The notes: generated from the sequence alone by a model not told the origin. A stretch of 64,000 nucleotides of DNA from CAG-791 sp963593905 (GCA_963593905.1 CAVBBL010000004.1:1-64000), one strand, 5' to 3'. Counted from the stretch's first letter, positions 1-8,980 are shown. Numbers and translations are program-made.

Positions 1-517
1 GGCTGTTCTTATCACAAATCAAATACATTAATTCCCTGTAAATAGGATTACTGATGACATCTGGATAGTTAATTCTGGAAAACACAAAGCCAATATCAGC
101 AACCCGACTTTCGACAAGAGAGTATATCTCATTTGAATGATGAGTCCTGATATTTAATCGGGTATTTGGGTTATTTGCACTGTACTTTGAAAAAAAAGAT
201 ACAAATGTATAGTTGTTGACAGCATCAACGCTGGCAATGGTCAGTGTTTGTATATTATCCCTGTTTTTTAAATGCTGGGTATCTTTCCAAAGGGATGCCC
301 ATTGGCTGGCAATAGGAATAAATGCATGCCCATAGTTTGTAAGCTCTATGGTGCGATGACCTTTTTGGCGTATCAGAAGCTGAACCCCCAGTTCTGCCTC
401 AAGCTGCTGTATCCGAGAGGATATCGTAGATTGGGAAACATACAGGTGCTTTGCAGCTGAGGATATACTGCCATAGGTAATTGAAGTCAGGAATGTCTCT
501 ATTTGTTCATATGTCAT
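1..517 (-). CDS. LysR-family transcriptional regulator, C-terminus cut by window edge
   Basis: The reverse strand reads an open frame starting MTYEQIETFLTSI and running off the left edge. The first 60 or so residues form the typical LysR winged helix-turn-helix (SISSAAKHLYVSQSTISSRI, then QLEAELGVQLL), followed by the start of the substrate-binding domain (TLTIASVDAVNNYTFVSFF). The start ATG (515-517) has an AAAGGA ribosome site just upstream. It is divergent from the RraA/YkvI/RraA genes, the usual arrangement for a LysR protein controlling the neighbouring operon in response to a small metabolite. About 172 residues are visible, so roughly the last 120 are missing. Family assignment is firm; the target and inducer are inference. 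Confidence 0.93.
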   Translation of the reverse strand, partial: MTYEQIETFLTSITYGSISSAAKHLYVSQSTISSRIQQLEAELGVQLLIRQKGHRTIELTNYGHAFIPIASQWASLWKDTQHLKNRDNIQTLTIASVDAVNNYTFVSFFSKYSANNPNTRLNIRTHHSNEIYSLVESRVADIGFVFSRINYPDVISNPIYRELMYLICDKNS

Positions 518-613
518 GTGGGATATTCCTTTCGTGGGACAAGCTGTGTATCAACAGTTTCACACAAAGTTTAATGCGGGAAGCCTGAGTTGTAATTGTT
601 ATCGCGCATTTTT

Positions 614-636
614 AAATATCGGATATATAGATATTT
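614..636. promoter_or_regulatory. Candidate LysR operator (inverted repeat)
   Basis: The divergent intergenic region holds an inverted repeat, AAATATC and GATATTT separated by 9 bases, in a very AT-rich stretch with further GATAT/ATATC half-sites to about 652. LysR proteins commonly bind such dyads between divergent genes. It sits just upstream of the best promoter match for the RraA gene. The assignment rests only on position and symmetry. Confidence 0.4.
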
Positions 637-654
637 TATATCAAATATATCTGT

Positions 655-683
655 TTCACAAGACAAATAATAAATGCTATATT
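655..683 (+). promoter_or_regulatory. Candidate sigma-A promoter for the RraA/YkvI/RraA genes
   Basis: TTCACA (655-660) and TATATT (678-683) are separated by 17 bases, about 120 bases upstream of the first RraA-like start. Both hexamers match the vegetative consensus at four or five positions. Confidence 0.45.
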
Positions 684-802
684 CTAATCACATTAAAGAG
701 ATATTGGTTGCTTAATCCATTGTAAGTTATAAATAGCAACAGCTTTTTATCAAGTCAGCGCTGAAATAAAAATGTAATCAGGATACAAGGAGGAATTTGA
801 CT

Positions 803-1459
803 ATGGATAAGAAAGAATTAATAAGTGAAATGAAAAAAATGGATACGGCGAGCATTTCTGATGCAATGGATAAGTTGGGAATCCATTGTGGCTTATTAGG
901 AATTCAAGCAGTAGTCGAGGGAAACAAAATCTGTGGAGAAGCATTTACAGTCCACTACATTCCATGTGGTATGGACAAAGGAAATGTGGGTGATTTTATT
1001 GACGATGTAGAACCGGGACAGGTTGTTGTAATCGATAACGGCGGAAGAACCTATTGCACGGTATGGGGAGATATCATGACTTATACTGCTAAAACCAGGG
1101 GAATCGAGGGAACTCTGATTGATGGCGTTTGTCGTGATGTAAATGGTATTAAAGAATTAGGATATGGTATCTATACAAAAGGAAAATATATGGTTACAGG
1201 AAAAGAACGTGTAACCGTTGACGCAGTGAATGTTCCTGTTGCAATTTCAGGTGTTCAGGTTCGTCCGGGAGACATCATCCTCGGTGATGATTCTGGCGCT
1301 CTGGTAGTTCCAAAAGAAAAAGCAGAGGAAGTGCTTGCACTTGCCCGGCACATTGAGGAAGTGGAGCAGCAGATTATTGCAGAAGTTAAGTCGGGCAGCC
1401 CCCTTAAAGCTGCAAGAGCGAAACTCGGCTATCATCAACTTCAGTCAAAAGAAGAGTAG
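803..1459 (+). CDS. RraA-like / HMG-aldolase-family protein
   Basis: The protein of about 218 residues belongs to the RraA-like fold, which includes 4-hydroxy-4-methyl-2-oxoglutarate aldolases and oxaloacetate decarboxylases. Diagnostic stretches are VVVIDNGG, WGDIMTYTAK, GTLIDGVCRD (family Asp/Arg-Asp metal and substrate site) and PGDIILGDDSGALVVP near the C-terminus. The AAGGAGG ribosome site at 787-793 favours the ATG at 803 over an in-frame TTG at 797. A YkvI-type transporter follows 11 bases later and then a second RraA-like gene, so the three probably form one unit under the divergent LysR protein. The real reaction is unknown: a cytoplasmic aldolase or decarboxylase acting on a 2-oxo acid brought in by the transporter is the simplest reading. 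It is unlikely to be the RNase E inhibitor role known from E. coli. Confidence 0.87.
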   Translation: MDKKELISEMKKMDTASISDAMDKLGIHCGLLGIQAVVEGNKICGEAFTVHYIPCGMDKGNVGDFIDDVEPGQVVVIDNGGRTYCTVWGDIMTYTAKTRGIEGTLIDGVCRDVNGIKELGYGIYTKGKYMVTGKERVTVDAVNVPVAISGVQVRPGDIILGDDSGALVVPKEKAEEVLALARHIEEVEQQIIAEVKSGSPLKAARAKLGYHQLQSKEE

Positions 1460-1470
1460 AGAGGATTATT

Positions 1471-2649
1471 ATGGGGGGAAAATTTAGTAAAAAATTTGCA
1501 GCGATATTTTCCTTGTCTGCAATTATGTATAGTGCATATGTAGGGCCTGGATTTGCGTCTGGCACACAGACAGTATCGTATTTTAATAACAAAGGCTTTA
1601 TCGGTATTTTTCTAGGTCCTTTGGTAGCAGGTATTATGTGTTTCATTTTCAATCTCCTGCTTTTCGAGATAAATAGGATTTATAAACCGGATTCTTACAG
1701 AGAAGCCTACAATACCATTTATCGTCCAAAAGGATTACAGCTTTTCTTTGGAACGTTTAAAGAATTACAGGTGATTGTAGTTGTTTTGATTGCCCTGTCT
1801 GCGCAGATTTCCACAACGGCAGTCCTGTTAAACCAGATATTTGGTCTGCCTAAAATCGTGGGAACCATAGGTTTCTGTGTGCTGGTATTGCTTTTTGCAC
1901 TCTGGGGAGCAGGTGTACTTAGAAAAGTTGGAACGATTTTAGGACTGGCTATTCTGTTGATATGCGGCTACGTTGCAGTAGTATGTTTCGGAAATGCAAT
2001 TCCGCTTGCAACTGATTATATACAACAGCATGTTTCCTACACGGAGTACGGATTTTCTGGAATTCAGGCCTGGTTTTCTATGCTTATGATTGTTGTTTTC
2101 TTTATGAATGGCTATGAGGCATGCGTGCCGGCTTCAAAAGGAATCATTGAGACAAGAAAAGATGTATTTATAGAATCACTTGTAACAGCTGTTTTATGCG
2201 CAGGTTCAACCATGATATTTACGTTTATTTTCGCAGCAGGTATGCCGGATGTTATGCAGGAGGAAATTCCAACCCTTTGGGCAATTAATAATCTTTCAAA
2301 TTCAGGCTGGATTTCAAAGATTTTGTATGTTGTCTTTGCCATTGCAGCAATGCTTTCAAGCTCTGTTGCGTTCATCTTTACCGTTTGCAATCGCTTTGAA
2401 CCGATTATTGAGAAAAAATGGGCAAGCAGCAATTCGTATACAAGAAAATTTGTGATTGCAATTATTTTTATTCTGATATGTACTTTTGGCTCAAGCTTTG
2501 GACTACTCAATATTATCAAGTACGGATACGGTACCTTTACGTTGATTGTAGGTCCGGTTATGCTTGTTCCGCTCATTATCAGTGTTCCATACAGGCTGTG
2601 GAAGGACAGGAAAGATGGTATTTTAGACGATAACTATGAATTAAGATAG
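1471..2649 (+). CDS. YkvI-family membrane transporter-like protein
   Basis: The 392-residue protein is very hydrophobic, with about ten membrane segments and the N-terminal signature AYVGPGFASGTQ. This matches the YkvI family (COG3949), proteins related to the LeuT-fold amino acid transporters and largely uncharacterised. It starts at an ATG with AGAGAGGA upstream, 11 bases after the first RraA-like gene. A second RraA-like gene follows 60 bases downstream. Being sandwiched between two aldolase-fold enzymes suggests uptake of an organic or amino acid that those enzymes process. Substrate is not deducible from sequence. Confidence 0.82.
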   Translation: MGGKFSKKFAAIFSLSAIMYSAYVGPGFASGTQTVSYFNNKGFIGIFLGPLVAGIMCFIFNLLLFEINRIYKPDSYREAYNTIYRPKGLQLFFGTFKELQVIVVVLIALSAQISTTAVLLNQIFGLPKIVGTIGFCVLVLLFALWGAGVLRKVGTILGLAILLICGYVAVVCFGNAIPLATDYIQQHVSYTEYGFSGIQAWFSMLMIVVFFMNGYEACVPASKGIIETRKDVFIESLVTAVLCAGSTMIFTFIFAAGMPDVMQEEIPTLWAINNLSNSGWISKILYVVFAIAAMLSSSVAFIFTVCNRFEPIIEKKWASSNSYTRKFVIAIIFILICTFGSSFGLLNIIKYGYGTFTLIVGPVMLVPLIISVPYRLWKDRKDGILDDNYELR

Positions 2650-2709
2650 GTGTCCGCATGGCTTTGAACAGTTACGAATCAAAGGAAACTTCAGAAAGGT
2701 AGATATAAT

Positions 2710-3363
2710 ATGAATCTGACAGAAGAATTAAAAGAAGAATTAATAAAATTGCCAACTGGAAATATAGCAGACAATAATAATCAGACACCGAATCAGGGGG
2801 TAATGGATACCGCAATCAAACCAGTGGATTCAAAAATGAAAATGATTGGACGTGCATTTACCGCCCAGTGTTTTCCCGGAGATAATCTTGCCTTGCATCA
2901 GGCAATTTATGCAGCAAAACCAGGCGATGTACTGATTTTGGATGTGCATGGATATACCAATGCCGGACATTTTGGTGATATTATGGCAACAGCCTGCAAA
3001 GAATATGGACTTGCCGGGGTAGTAATTGACGGAAGCTGCCGTGATGCTGAGGATATAAAGGAATTAGGTTTTCCTGTATTTGTGAGAGCTTTTAATCCAT
3101 CAGGAACTGTAAAGGAGAGCCTTGCAAAAATGAATGTCCCAGTTCATTGTGGAGGTATTCAGGTAAATCCCGGTGATATCGTATTTGGTGACTGCGATGG
3201 AGTTGTTGTAATTCCGAAGGAGCAGGAAGATGCAGTGTTTGAAAAAGCACTTGAGAAATTTGAACATGAGCAGGAAATTGTAAAGCAGCTTATGGCTGGA
3301 AAAACAACATTGGAAATTTACGGATTTGATAAATTAATAGACAGCAAAAAGAAAATCTCCTAG
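2710..3363 (+). CDS. Second RraA-like / HMG-aldolase-family protein
   Basis: This 217-residue protein has the same family pattern as the gene at 803 but is clearly divergent: VLILDVHGYT, HFGDIMATACKEYG, VVIDGSCRDAEDIKELGFP and NPGDIVFGDCDGVVVIP. The conserved GD, RD and terminal GDxDGVV elements argue that the active site is intact. The N-terminus carries an unusual NIADNNNQTPNQG stretch in place of the common ISDAL/MDKLG sequence seen in the first copy, so substrate specificity probably differs. AGAAAGG precedes the ATG by about 9 bases. It ends the probable three-gene unit; a hairpin follows at 3375. Confidence 0.86.
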   Translation: MNLTEELKEELIKLPTGNIADNNNQTPNQGVMDTAIKPVDSKMKMIGRAFTAQCFPGDNLALHQAIYAAKPGDVLILDVHGYTNAGHFGDIMATACKEYGLAGVVIDGSCRDAEDIKELGFPVFVRAFNPSGTVKESLAKMNVPVHCGGIQVNPGDIVFGDCDGVVVIPKEQEDAVFEKALEKFEHEQEIVKQLMAGKTTLEIYGFDKLIDSKKKIS

Positions 3364-3374
3364 GATTTTTTGAT

Positions 3375-3416
3375 AAAGAATACTTCGCTTTCAGACCAGA
3401 GAGCGGAGTATTCTTT
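3375..3416 (+). terminator. Hairpin after the RraA/YkvI/RraA unit
   Basis: AAAGAATACT pairs with AGTATTCTTT, extended inward by CGCT/AGCG. The T tract after the stem is poor on the + strand (TTCTTTATG), so termination may be weak. Confidence 0.55.
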
Positions 3417-3451
3417 ATGTAATCATAAACTAAGAAACAGGAGGAATAGGC

Positions 3452-4780
3452 TTGAAGCGTGATACGGATTTAACAAGTGGAAATATACCAGCATATCTGG
3501 TAAGCCTTGCCGCTCCTTTGGTGGCGGGAAATATACTGCAGGAATTTTACAATACTATAGATGCATTTGTGGTTGGACGCTTTGCAGGGAAGGAAGAATT
3601 CGCTGCAATAGGAATTGCTGGAACTGCCATGAATCTATTTTTATTTGCCCTGGTGGGCTGCTGTAATGGTTTCTCCATTCTATTTGCCCAGGCATGCGGA
3701 CAGAAAAATATGAAAGAGCTGAGAAAACAGCATTTTAATGCGCTGATAGCAGGTGCGTGCTGTGTGATGTTTCTTATGTTTGCAGGGCTTGTCTGTATGA
3801 ACCCCTTGCTAACTATATTGCAGACACCCAGAGAACTGCATAACTATGTAGCTTCTTATCTCTACTGGATATTCCTGAGTCTGCCGGCTGCGTTTTTTTA
3901 TAATCTGTTTGCCGCACTTCTAAGGTCCACGGGAGATACTAAGGCATCTTTATATGTTTTGATAATATCTGTGGTAACTAATCTGTTTTTAGACATATTT
4001 TTAGTAGAAAAGTGTCAAAAAGGAATAGAGGGAGCTGCGATTGCAACTGCAATTACACAGACGATATCAGCCGTCTTATGTTTTATATATTTATGGAAAA
4101 AGCATGGCGAGATGATATTGCACAGAAGGGACTGCAAATCCAATGTACGGGATGTATTAAAATCCCTGCAAACAGGTCTTATTACATGCCTGCATCAGAG
4201 CAGTCTTTATCTTGGAAAATTACTGGTACAGGGAACTGTCAACACGGGTGGAACCGATATTATCGCAGCATATACTGCTGCAACCCGCATAGAGGGTTTT
4301 GCTAATTCAATTGGCACCAGTGGCTCTACCTCTACATCAATCCTGACAGCCCAGAATTATGGTGCTGGAAAGAAAGAACGTGTATGCAAAACTTTCCGTT
4401 ATAGTTTTTGTATGCTGGCAGGAATGGGATTATCGGCCATGCTTATCCTGTTTCTGTTTGCGCCACAGACAATTGCTCTTATGCTTGGAAATAATAGTGG
4501 GACATCTTACGGGGAAGGCATACATTATCTTCGTCTGGTTGCAGTATTTTATCTTTTTTGCTACACCGGAAACACATTTACAGGTTATTATAATGGTGTA
4601 GGAAAGGTGATTGTGCCGTTTATTGGTGCAACCGGTCATATTCTTGTCCGTGTTGTGCTTTCATGGCTCCTGTTCCCTGTGATGGGACTTGGTTCCGTGG
4701 CACTTGCTACAGGAATAGGCTGGATGCTTGCAAATTGTTTCTGGGGAATTGTGTATATCTTTTGTAAATGGCGGAAGTGA
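3452..4780 (+). CDS. MATE-family multidrug/small-molecule exporter
   Basis: The 442-residue protein has about twelve membrane segments in two homologous halves, typical MATE length. Family features are LVAGNILQEFYNTIDAFVVG at the N-terminus, AALLRSTGDTK at the end of the first half and the repeated QNYGAGKKERV in the second half. The start is TTG at 3452, supported by AGGAGG seven bases upstream. MATE proteins export organic cations or metabolites using Na+ or H+ gradients. There is no obvious co-transcribed partner; the downstream DNA is decayed. Substrate unknown. Confidence 0.93.
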   Translation: MKRDTDLTSGNIPAYLVSLAAPLVAGNILQEFYNTIDAFVVGRFAGKEEFAAIGIAGTAMNLFLFALVGCCNGFSILFAQACGQKNMKELRKQHFNALIAGACCVMFLMFAGLVCMNPLLTILQTPRELHNYVASYLYWIFLSLPAAFFYNLFAALLRSTGDTKASLYVLIISVVTNLFLDIFLVEKCQKGIEGAAIATAITQTISAVLCFIYLWKKHGEMILHRRDCKSNVRDVLKSLQTGLITCLHQSSLYLGKLLVQGTVNTGGTDIIAAYTAATRIEGFANSIGTSGSTSTSILTAQNYGAGKKERVCKTFRYSFCMLAGMGLSAMLILFLFAPQTIALMLGNNSGTSYGEGIHYLRLVAVFYLFCYTGNTFTGYYNGVGKVIVPFIGATGHILVRVVLSWLLFPVMGLGSVALATGIGWMLANCFWGIVYIFCKWRK

Positions 4781-4802
4781 TATCAGATACATCAGCAGCT
4801 AA

Positions 4803-5063
4803 AACAGAATCATCGCAATTTCTCTTGACAATATACATGCGAAGAAGCTGGATTATCTTGAACAATTCATCATGAACCTGGGTGATCATCCATATATTGG
4901 TGTTGTGCCCAGATACAATGTGTTAAAAAGACAAGGCTATCTGGTGCTTGTTATGGAGAAGGATCTTGTACTTTACAAGGTTGATGATGACAAGAATCAG
5001 GTTATTGTATATGCGGTCGTAGATCAAAGACAGGATTATTTAAGCATCATAAGAGGTTTATAA
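4803..5063 (+). pseudogene. RelE/ParE-type toxin remnant
   Basis: The frame ending at 5063 reads from an in-frame stop at 4800 and includes NIHAKKLDYLEQFI, HPYIGVVPRYNVL, GYLVLVMEKDLVLYKV and VVDQRQDYLSIIRGL. This order (small helix, then strands with a YLV..YxV core, then an RQDY-type end) resembles the C-terminal part of RelE/ParE family toxins. The N-terminal third and any antitoxin gene are missing, and the only ATG lies inside the domain at 4872, so I treat it as a relic rather than a short gene. It begins 22 bases after the MATE stop. Confidence 0.6.
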
Positions 5064-5356
5064 ATTAGGATTGAGGACGATATTTCCGACTTTTCTATTA
5101 GTAATCAGGATGTAAGGACATGGTGTACGGTACGTACGCCGAGAATGGGAATGACGATTACAAGGGAGATCAGGGAGCAGTGGTATAAGGCATTGTGCGC
5201 AAAAGCATGTGGTATTCAGATGAGCGAAATCCCGGCATGAAGGAGCTTACTGCAGTTGGTATAACTGCCGGCATGAGCAAGGATAAGTGCAGACAGATTG
5301 CGGAAGACATACAGGCATGTGTAACAGAACGATTGGTAGAGTATTTGGAGGATTAA
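5064..5356 (+). pseudogene. Frameshifted coding remnant, family uncertain (possibly HipA-like)
   Basis: Directly after the RelE-like relic the same frame continues with SISNQDVRTWC, TPRMGMTITREIREQWYKAL and then a stop after MSEIPA. A shifted frame carries on with NPGMKELTAVGITAGMSKD and IAEDIQACVTERLVEYLED to a stop at 5354-5356. The two pieces read as one former protein broken by a frameshift. The tail resembles, weakly, the C-terminal helices of HipA-type kinases; I cannot confirm this. No ribosome site is visible. Confidence 0.4.
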
Positions 5357-5379
5357 AGGCCTCTCACAGTAGCTTTTGA

Positions 5380-5411
5380 AACCGACTGGTTTTATAACCA
5401 GTCGGTTTTTT
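5380..5411 (+). terminator. Rho-independent terminator
   Basis: AACCGACTGG (5380-5389) pairs perfectly with CCAGTCGGTT (5398-5407) and runs into a stretch of T. It closes the decayed toxin region. Confidence 0.85.
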
Positions 5412-5458
5412 CTGCTTTCTGAGATCGGCGAAGGAATTAGATAAAAAAATTAAAAAAG

Positions 5459-5490
5459 TGAAACCTTTTCTCTTTTCAAGATCTCTATAC
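5459..5490 (+). promoter_or_regulatory. Candidate ECF-sigma-type promoter
   Basis: TGAAACCTTTTC near 5459-5470 resembles the GAAAC-type -35 element recognised by many ECF sigma factors, followed about 16 bases later by TCTATAC. It lies about 190 bases upstream of the zinc-ribbon gene and could give autoregulation by the ECF sigma gene at 6452. The rest of 5412-5672 shows no coding signal. Confidence 0.35.
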
Positions 5491-5672
5491 AGTAAAGACG
5501 CAGGAACTATACAAAATAACTGCACAAAAGAAAGGGTGGTGAAACACAAAAACGAACCGGAGCGGAAAGGCACCGGCAACATTAAAGAGAGCCGTTAGGA
5601 CGCCTTCTTGACAGGGGTGGGGTATCGGTTTAGCATGTAAACATAATTGTTTTTTTGAAGGAGGGGAAGAGT

Positions 5673-6356
5673 ATGTTTTGTTCAGTATGCGGGAGTCAGG
5701 TAGAGGAAAATGCTGCATTTTGTCCGAATTGCGGGGCGGCAATGAACGGGAATGTGCAGCAGGAAGATAACAGTTCAATGCAGGAATACGGAAATGCCGC
5801 CGCCGGCGTACAGGATGGATATGCACGGATCGATGGGACTATGGAGTTGGCATATCACCCTTTTAACGTGGCTGGTATTTTTATGAATAGAAAAGCGCCT
5901 GTTTATGTGGATAATTATTATGTCACAGCAAGCGGAAATAGTATTGACCGAGCGCATATATCGGGAACAAAGCGTGGAACCAGAACAAAATTATGGAAAT
6001 ATTTTGTAGGATTACTTTTCTTAAGTCAGGGAATAGGTTGGGTGTTTGGCAATAAGCCTACGATTGATCATTATGCTCTTATACCGATTGGTGTGTTTTT
6101 GATCATTATGGCACCGTGGCTCTTGATGACCGCTAAGGAGGAAATATTAATCATCAAAGGCTCCGGAAGTGCAGACGCGATTACCATTTCCACGGATGCC
6201 TTTCACCGTCGCGAACTGGATCCTATAGAGAAGGCAGTAAGAGCCCTTGCCGCTTCACACGACCGTGATACGAACGTTCGCCTTCAGGGGGCAATGAACC
6301 GGGCACACTCCGAATACCAGACAGATCGCATTATCGATGCAATCAACAGGAAATAA
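5673..6356 (+). CDS. Zinc-ribbon membrane protein
   Basis: The 227-residue protein begins with a double-CxxC zinc ribbon (MFCSVCGSQVEENAAFCPNC), has a hydrophilic middle and two membrane segments around residues 111-155 (LWKYFVGLLFLSQGIGWVFG and YALIPIGVFLIIMAPWLLM), and a C-terminal soluble part. The ATG at 5673 is chosen because AAGGAGGGG lies six bases upstream; an in-frame TTG at 5655 precedes the ribosome site. It heads a group of four genes, three of them with the same N- or C-terminal zinc ribbons, surrounding a membrane-tethered ECF sigma factor. Function unknown; an accessory or sensory role in envelope signalling is inference. Confidence 0.72.
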   Translation: MFCSVCGSQVEENAAFCPNCGAAMNGNVQQEDNSSMQEYGNAAAGVQDGYARIDGTMELAYHPFNVAGIFMNRKAPVYVDNYYVTASGNSIDRAHISGTKRGTRTKLWKYFVGLLFLSQGIGWVFGNKPTIDHYALIPIGVFLIIMAPWLLMTAKEEILIIKGSGSADAITISTDAFHRRELDPIEKAVRALAASHDRDTNVRLQGAMNRAHSEYQTDRIIDAINRK

Positions 6357-6451
6357 AACTGATTTCGTACAGTGAGCAGCGCATGCACAGAAAAGCGAAA
6401 GGCTGCACAGTCAAAATAAGACGGACAGCCGGATGCGTCAGGAAAAGATAA

Positions 6452-8980
6452 ATGCAGGGGGAGGATATGGAAAAGCAGACAGAAGAAAAGGAAGAGTCGG
6501 TGACAGCCGGCTCTGTCGATTGGAATCAGTTGGTTTCTGATTTCAGAAATAAACAGGATGATGTCTCTTTTGAAGCACTATACAGGAGCTCGTACAGCAA
6601 GCTCTACGGCTATCTGTATACATTAGGCCACAATAAGGAGCTTGCAGAGGATGCCATCCAGAATGGCTTCCTCACCTGTTACACCAAAATAGACCAGCTG
6701 GCAGACGGCGCGCGGTTTATCCCGTGGATGAAGCAGATCTGTTATCACGAATATCTGGCAATGGCCAAAAAGCAGGGACGTACCGTCAGCCTTCTAGCAG
6801 AGTCTGCAGATGGAGAAGAGTATGATCTCTCAGACATTCCGGATGATGGTTCCATCGGTGTTCCGGAGAGTGGTATAGAGCAGGAGGAGCTGCAGGAACT
6901 TTTGCAGCAGGCACTTAATTCCCTTCCGGAGCTGCAGCGGATTTCCTTAATCTGCTTTTATTATGACAAAAAGGCGATTCACTCCATTGCAGACGAACTG
7001 GGCGTGCCGGAAAATACGGTAAAAACCTATCTGTCCAGAGGCAGAAGGAACATGAATCGCCAAGTGCGCAATCATGCAACGGCTTATGGACTCAAGCTGG
7101 TTCCGGTTGCTATTGTGCCTGTTATTGCGGAACTCCTCAAGACAGAGGTTCATGCGTGCGAGCTCTCTGTCACCAGCGGCATGGTAAATGCTTCCCTTGC
7201 CTCCGTGCTTGCAGTCGGGGCAGCAAAAGGCGCATCAGGTGCAGCTGTATCCGGTGCGGCGGGAAGTGCTGTGTCGTCAGCATCTTCAGGCGCAGTATCT
7301 TCGGGTACGGCGGGGAGTGCCGGAGCCGGTGCATTTGGCACAGCAGCCGGAACGGCGTCTGCCGCCGGTACGGGAGCATCTGCGAGTGGCGTAGCCGGTA
7401 CAGCTGCCGCATCGGCCACAAAAGCAGTTTCTATTAAAATTGTTGCAGGTCTCGCTGCTGCTGCTCTTGCCGGAGGAGGCGCTGTGGCTGTTGTTCATAG
7501 CCAAAGAGCGGCAAAAGAAGAACCTGCTGCAGTATCCACGGTGCAGGAAGCGGAGTCAGCAGAGACTGCCTCCACAGAGGTAGCTGCTGCAGAGGAAGAT
7601 GAAGAGATCAATGATGCGGTTATACAGGCCTATATCAACTATCTCGAAAACAGAGAGTATGGGGAATGGGACAATTATAAGTACACCTTTGCACACATCG
7701 ATGAGGATGCAACGCCTGAGCTTATAGAAATTAACTGGGCGTCAAACGGAACTTTTGATGTTCTGGCCGTCAAAGACAATGAGGTTGTTACGGTTTCCTA
7801 TCTGCCAAGCGAGAGTGAGGCTGCGGCTATGGAGGAGTTTGGACATGAGGATTCCTATCATCCGTTTTACATGATGGATGCGGATGAGCGATATTATCCG
7901 AGGAAAAACAGGATTCTGTCGGCCGGTGCCGGTGGAGGTATCATCGATCCCGGGGTTAATGTGAATGTATGGTCATTTGAGATATTTCAAAATGATGGAG
8001 ATGGCTTTTATCAGGACGTGAATGCGGAGATTAATTTTGACAATAGATCCACCGGTTCTGTTATGATCGACGGCCAATCCGTGCCAACCGATATGGCATA
8101 TACATTTTCAATAAATGGCAGATCTGCTACGCAGGAGGAATATGAAGCCCTTTATAGCCAAATGAATCAGTATGAAGGGGTAAACAGCGTTTCGTTTTAT
8201 CAGGACTACGATCGAGATGCATTCCTTGAGATTCTCAAAAATGATTATGACTCTTTTGATGCAGAAGTAATCGAGCACGAAAACACAGATACAATGACGA
8301 TGTGTGATATTTTCGTTTATCAGGGAGAGGGTGTTGATGATTCTGCAGAAACAGAGGATGCCGTCGCTGCGGATTATCAGGAAGTGATAGATGTCATAAA
8401 GAATTGCGGCGATGTGCCATACGATAGTGATGTGGCCGCACAGCATGAGGATTACTTCCCCATGGCGCTGCATTACGACAAAGGTACACCCGGTTATATC
8501 CTGACAGATCTTAATGGGGATGGCACGGAGGAGCTGCTGCTGACAGAAGGAAGTGCCGTGGATTCGGCAAGGTTTGAAAGTATGGACGTGATGGACCGCA
8601 TTCTTTCCGGTGTCTATATCTATGCTGTGCTTACTGTTAAAGATGGTCAGATTGTTCCTGTCGTTTCCCAGGGCGGCGTGCGGGATGCCTACTATCTGTG
8701 TGAGGATGGAATAATCGGTCATTATTCATCCGGCGGTGCATCCCTGTGGGGATACGAATTTTATAAGTTTGATGGCAAAGCATTTACGCTGCAGGAGTGC
8801 ATTTTTCATGACACCCTCAGTGATATGCCGGTGACGGAGGAAGAGATGAACGATGTTCGGTGCTTCTACACCACAGCAGCACCGTTTGTAGATAAAGGAA
8901 CGGAAATTAGTCAGGATGATTTTGATGCGATTCTGAATAAGCATTCCTGTAAAGCATTATCGCCGACACCGATTTTATGA
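6452..8980 (+). CDS. ECF sigma factor fused to transmembrane segment and ectodomain
   Basis: The 842-residue protein is a fusion. Residues about 38-110 match sigma-70 region 2 (FEALYRSSYSKLYGYLYTLG, AEDAIQNGFLTCYTKI) and about 148-206 match region 4 with its helix-turn-helix (LPELQRISLICFYY, SIADELGVPENTVKTYLSRG). An Ala/Gly/Ser-rich linker (about 235-325) leads to a single membrane segment (about 328-348, IKIVAGLAAAALAGGGAVAV) and a roughly 490-residue acidic ectodomain. Two stretches there, HIDEDATPELIEI and LTDLNGDGTEELLL, look like calcium-binding or VCBS-type loops. The topology puts the sigma domains in the cytoplasm, so activity could be set by tethering or proteolytic release. The ATG at 6452 is supported by AGGAAAAG. 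A zinc-ribbon membrane gene follows 15 bases after its stop. Confidence 0.85.
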   Translation: MQGEDMEKQTEEKEESVTAGSVDWNQLVSDFRNKQDDVSFEALYRSSYSKLYGYLYTLGHNKELAEDAIQNGFLTCYTKIDQLADGARFIPWMKQICYHEYLAMAKKQGRTVSLLAESADGEEYDLSDIPDDGSIGVPESGIEQEELQELLQQALNSLPELQRISLICFYYDKKAIHSIADELGVPENTVKTYLSRGRRNMNRQVRNHATAYGLKLVPVAIVPVIAELLKTEVHACELSVTSGMVNASLASVLAVGAAKGASGAAVSGAAGSAVSSASSGAVSSGTAGSAGAGAFGTAAGTASAAGTGASASGVAGTAAASATKAVSIKIVAGLAAAALAGGGAVAVVHSQRAAKEEPAAVSTVQEAESAETASTEVAAAEEDEEINDAVIQAYINYLENREYGEWDNYKYTFAHIDEDATPELIEINWASNGTFDVLAVKDNEVVTVSYLPSESEAAAMEEFGHEDSYHPFYMMDADERYYPRKNRILSAGAGGGIIDPGVNVNVWSFEIFQNDGDGFYQDVNAEINFDNRSTGSVMIDGQSVPTDMAYTFSINGRSATQEEYEALYSQMNQYEGVNSVSFYQDYDRDAFLEILKNDYDSFDAEVIEHENTDTMTMCDIFVYQGEGVDDSAETEDAVAADYQEVIDVIKNCGDVPYDSDVAAQHEDYFPMALHYDKGTPGYILTDLNGDGTEELLLTEGSAVDSARFESMDVMDRILSGVYIYAVLTVKDGQIVPVVSQGGVRDAYYLCEDGIIGHYSSGGASLWGYEFYKFDGKAFTLQECIFHDTLSDMPVTEEEMNDVRCFYTTAAPFVDKGTEISQDDFDAILNKHSCKALSPTPIL

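Noticed and set aside
4872..5063. Intact 63-residue gene
   Set aside because: The ATG lies inside a toxin-like domain whose upstream part is present but without a start, so a remnant is the better reading.
7150..7419. Ala/Pro-rich open frame on the minus strand
   Set aside because: It is a shadow of the Ala/Gly/Ser linker of the sigma fusion protein.
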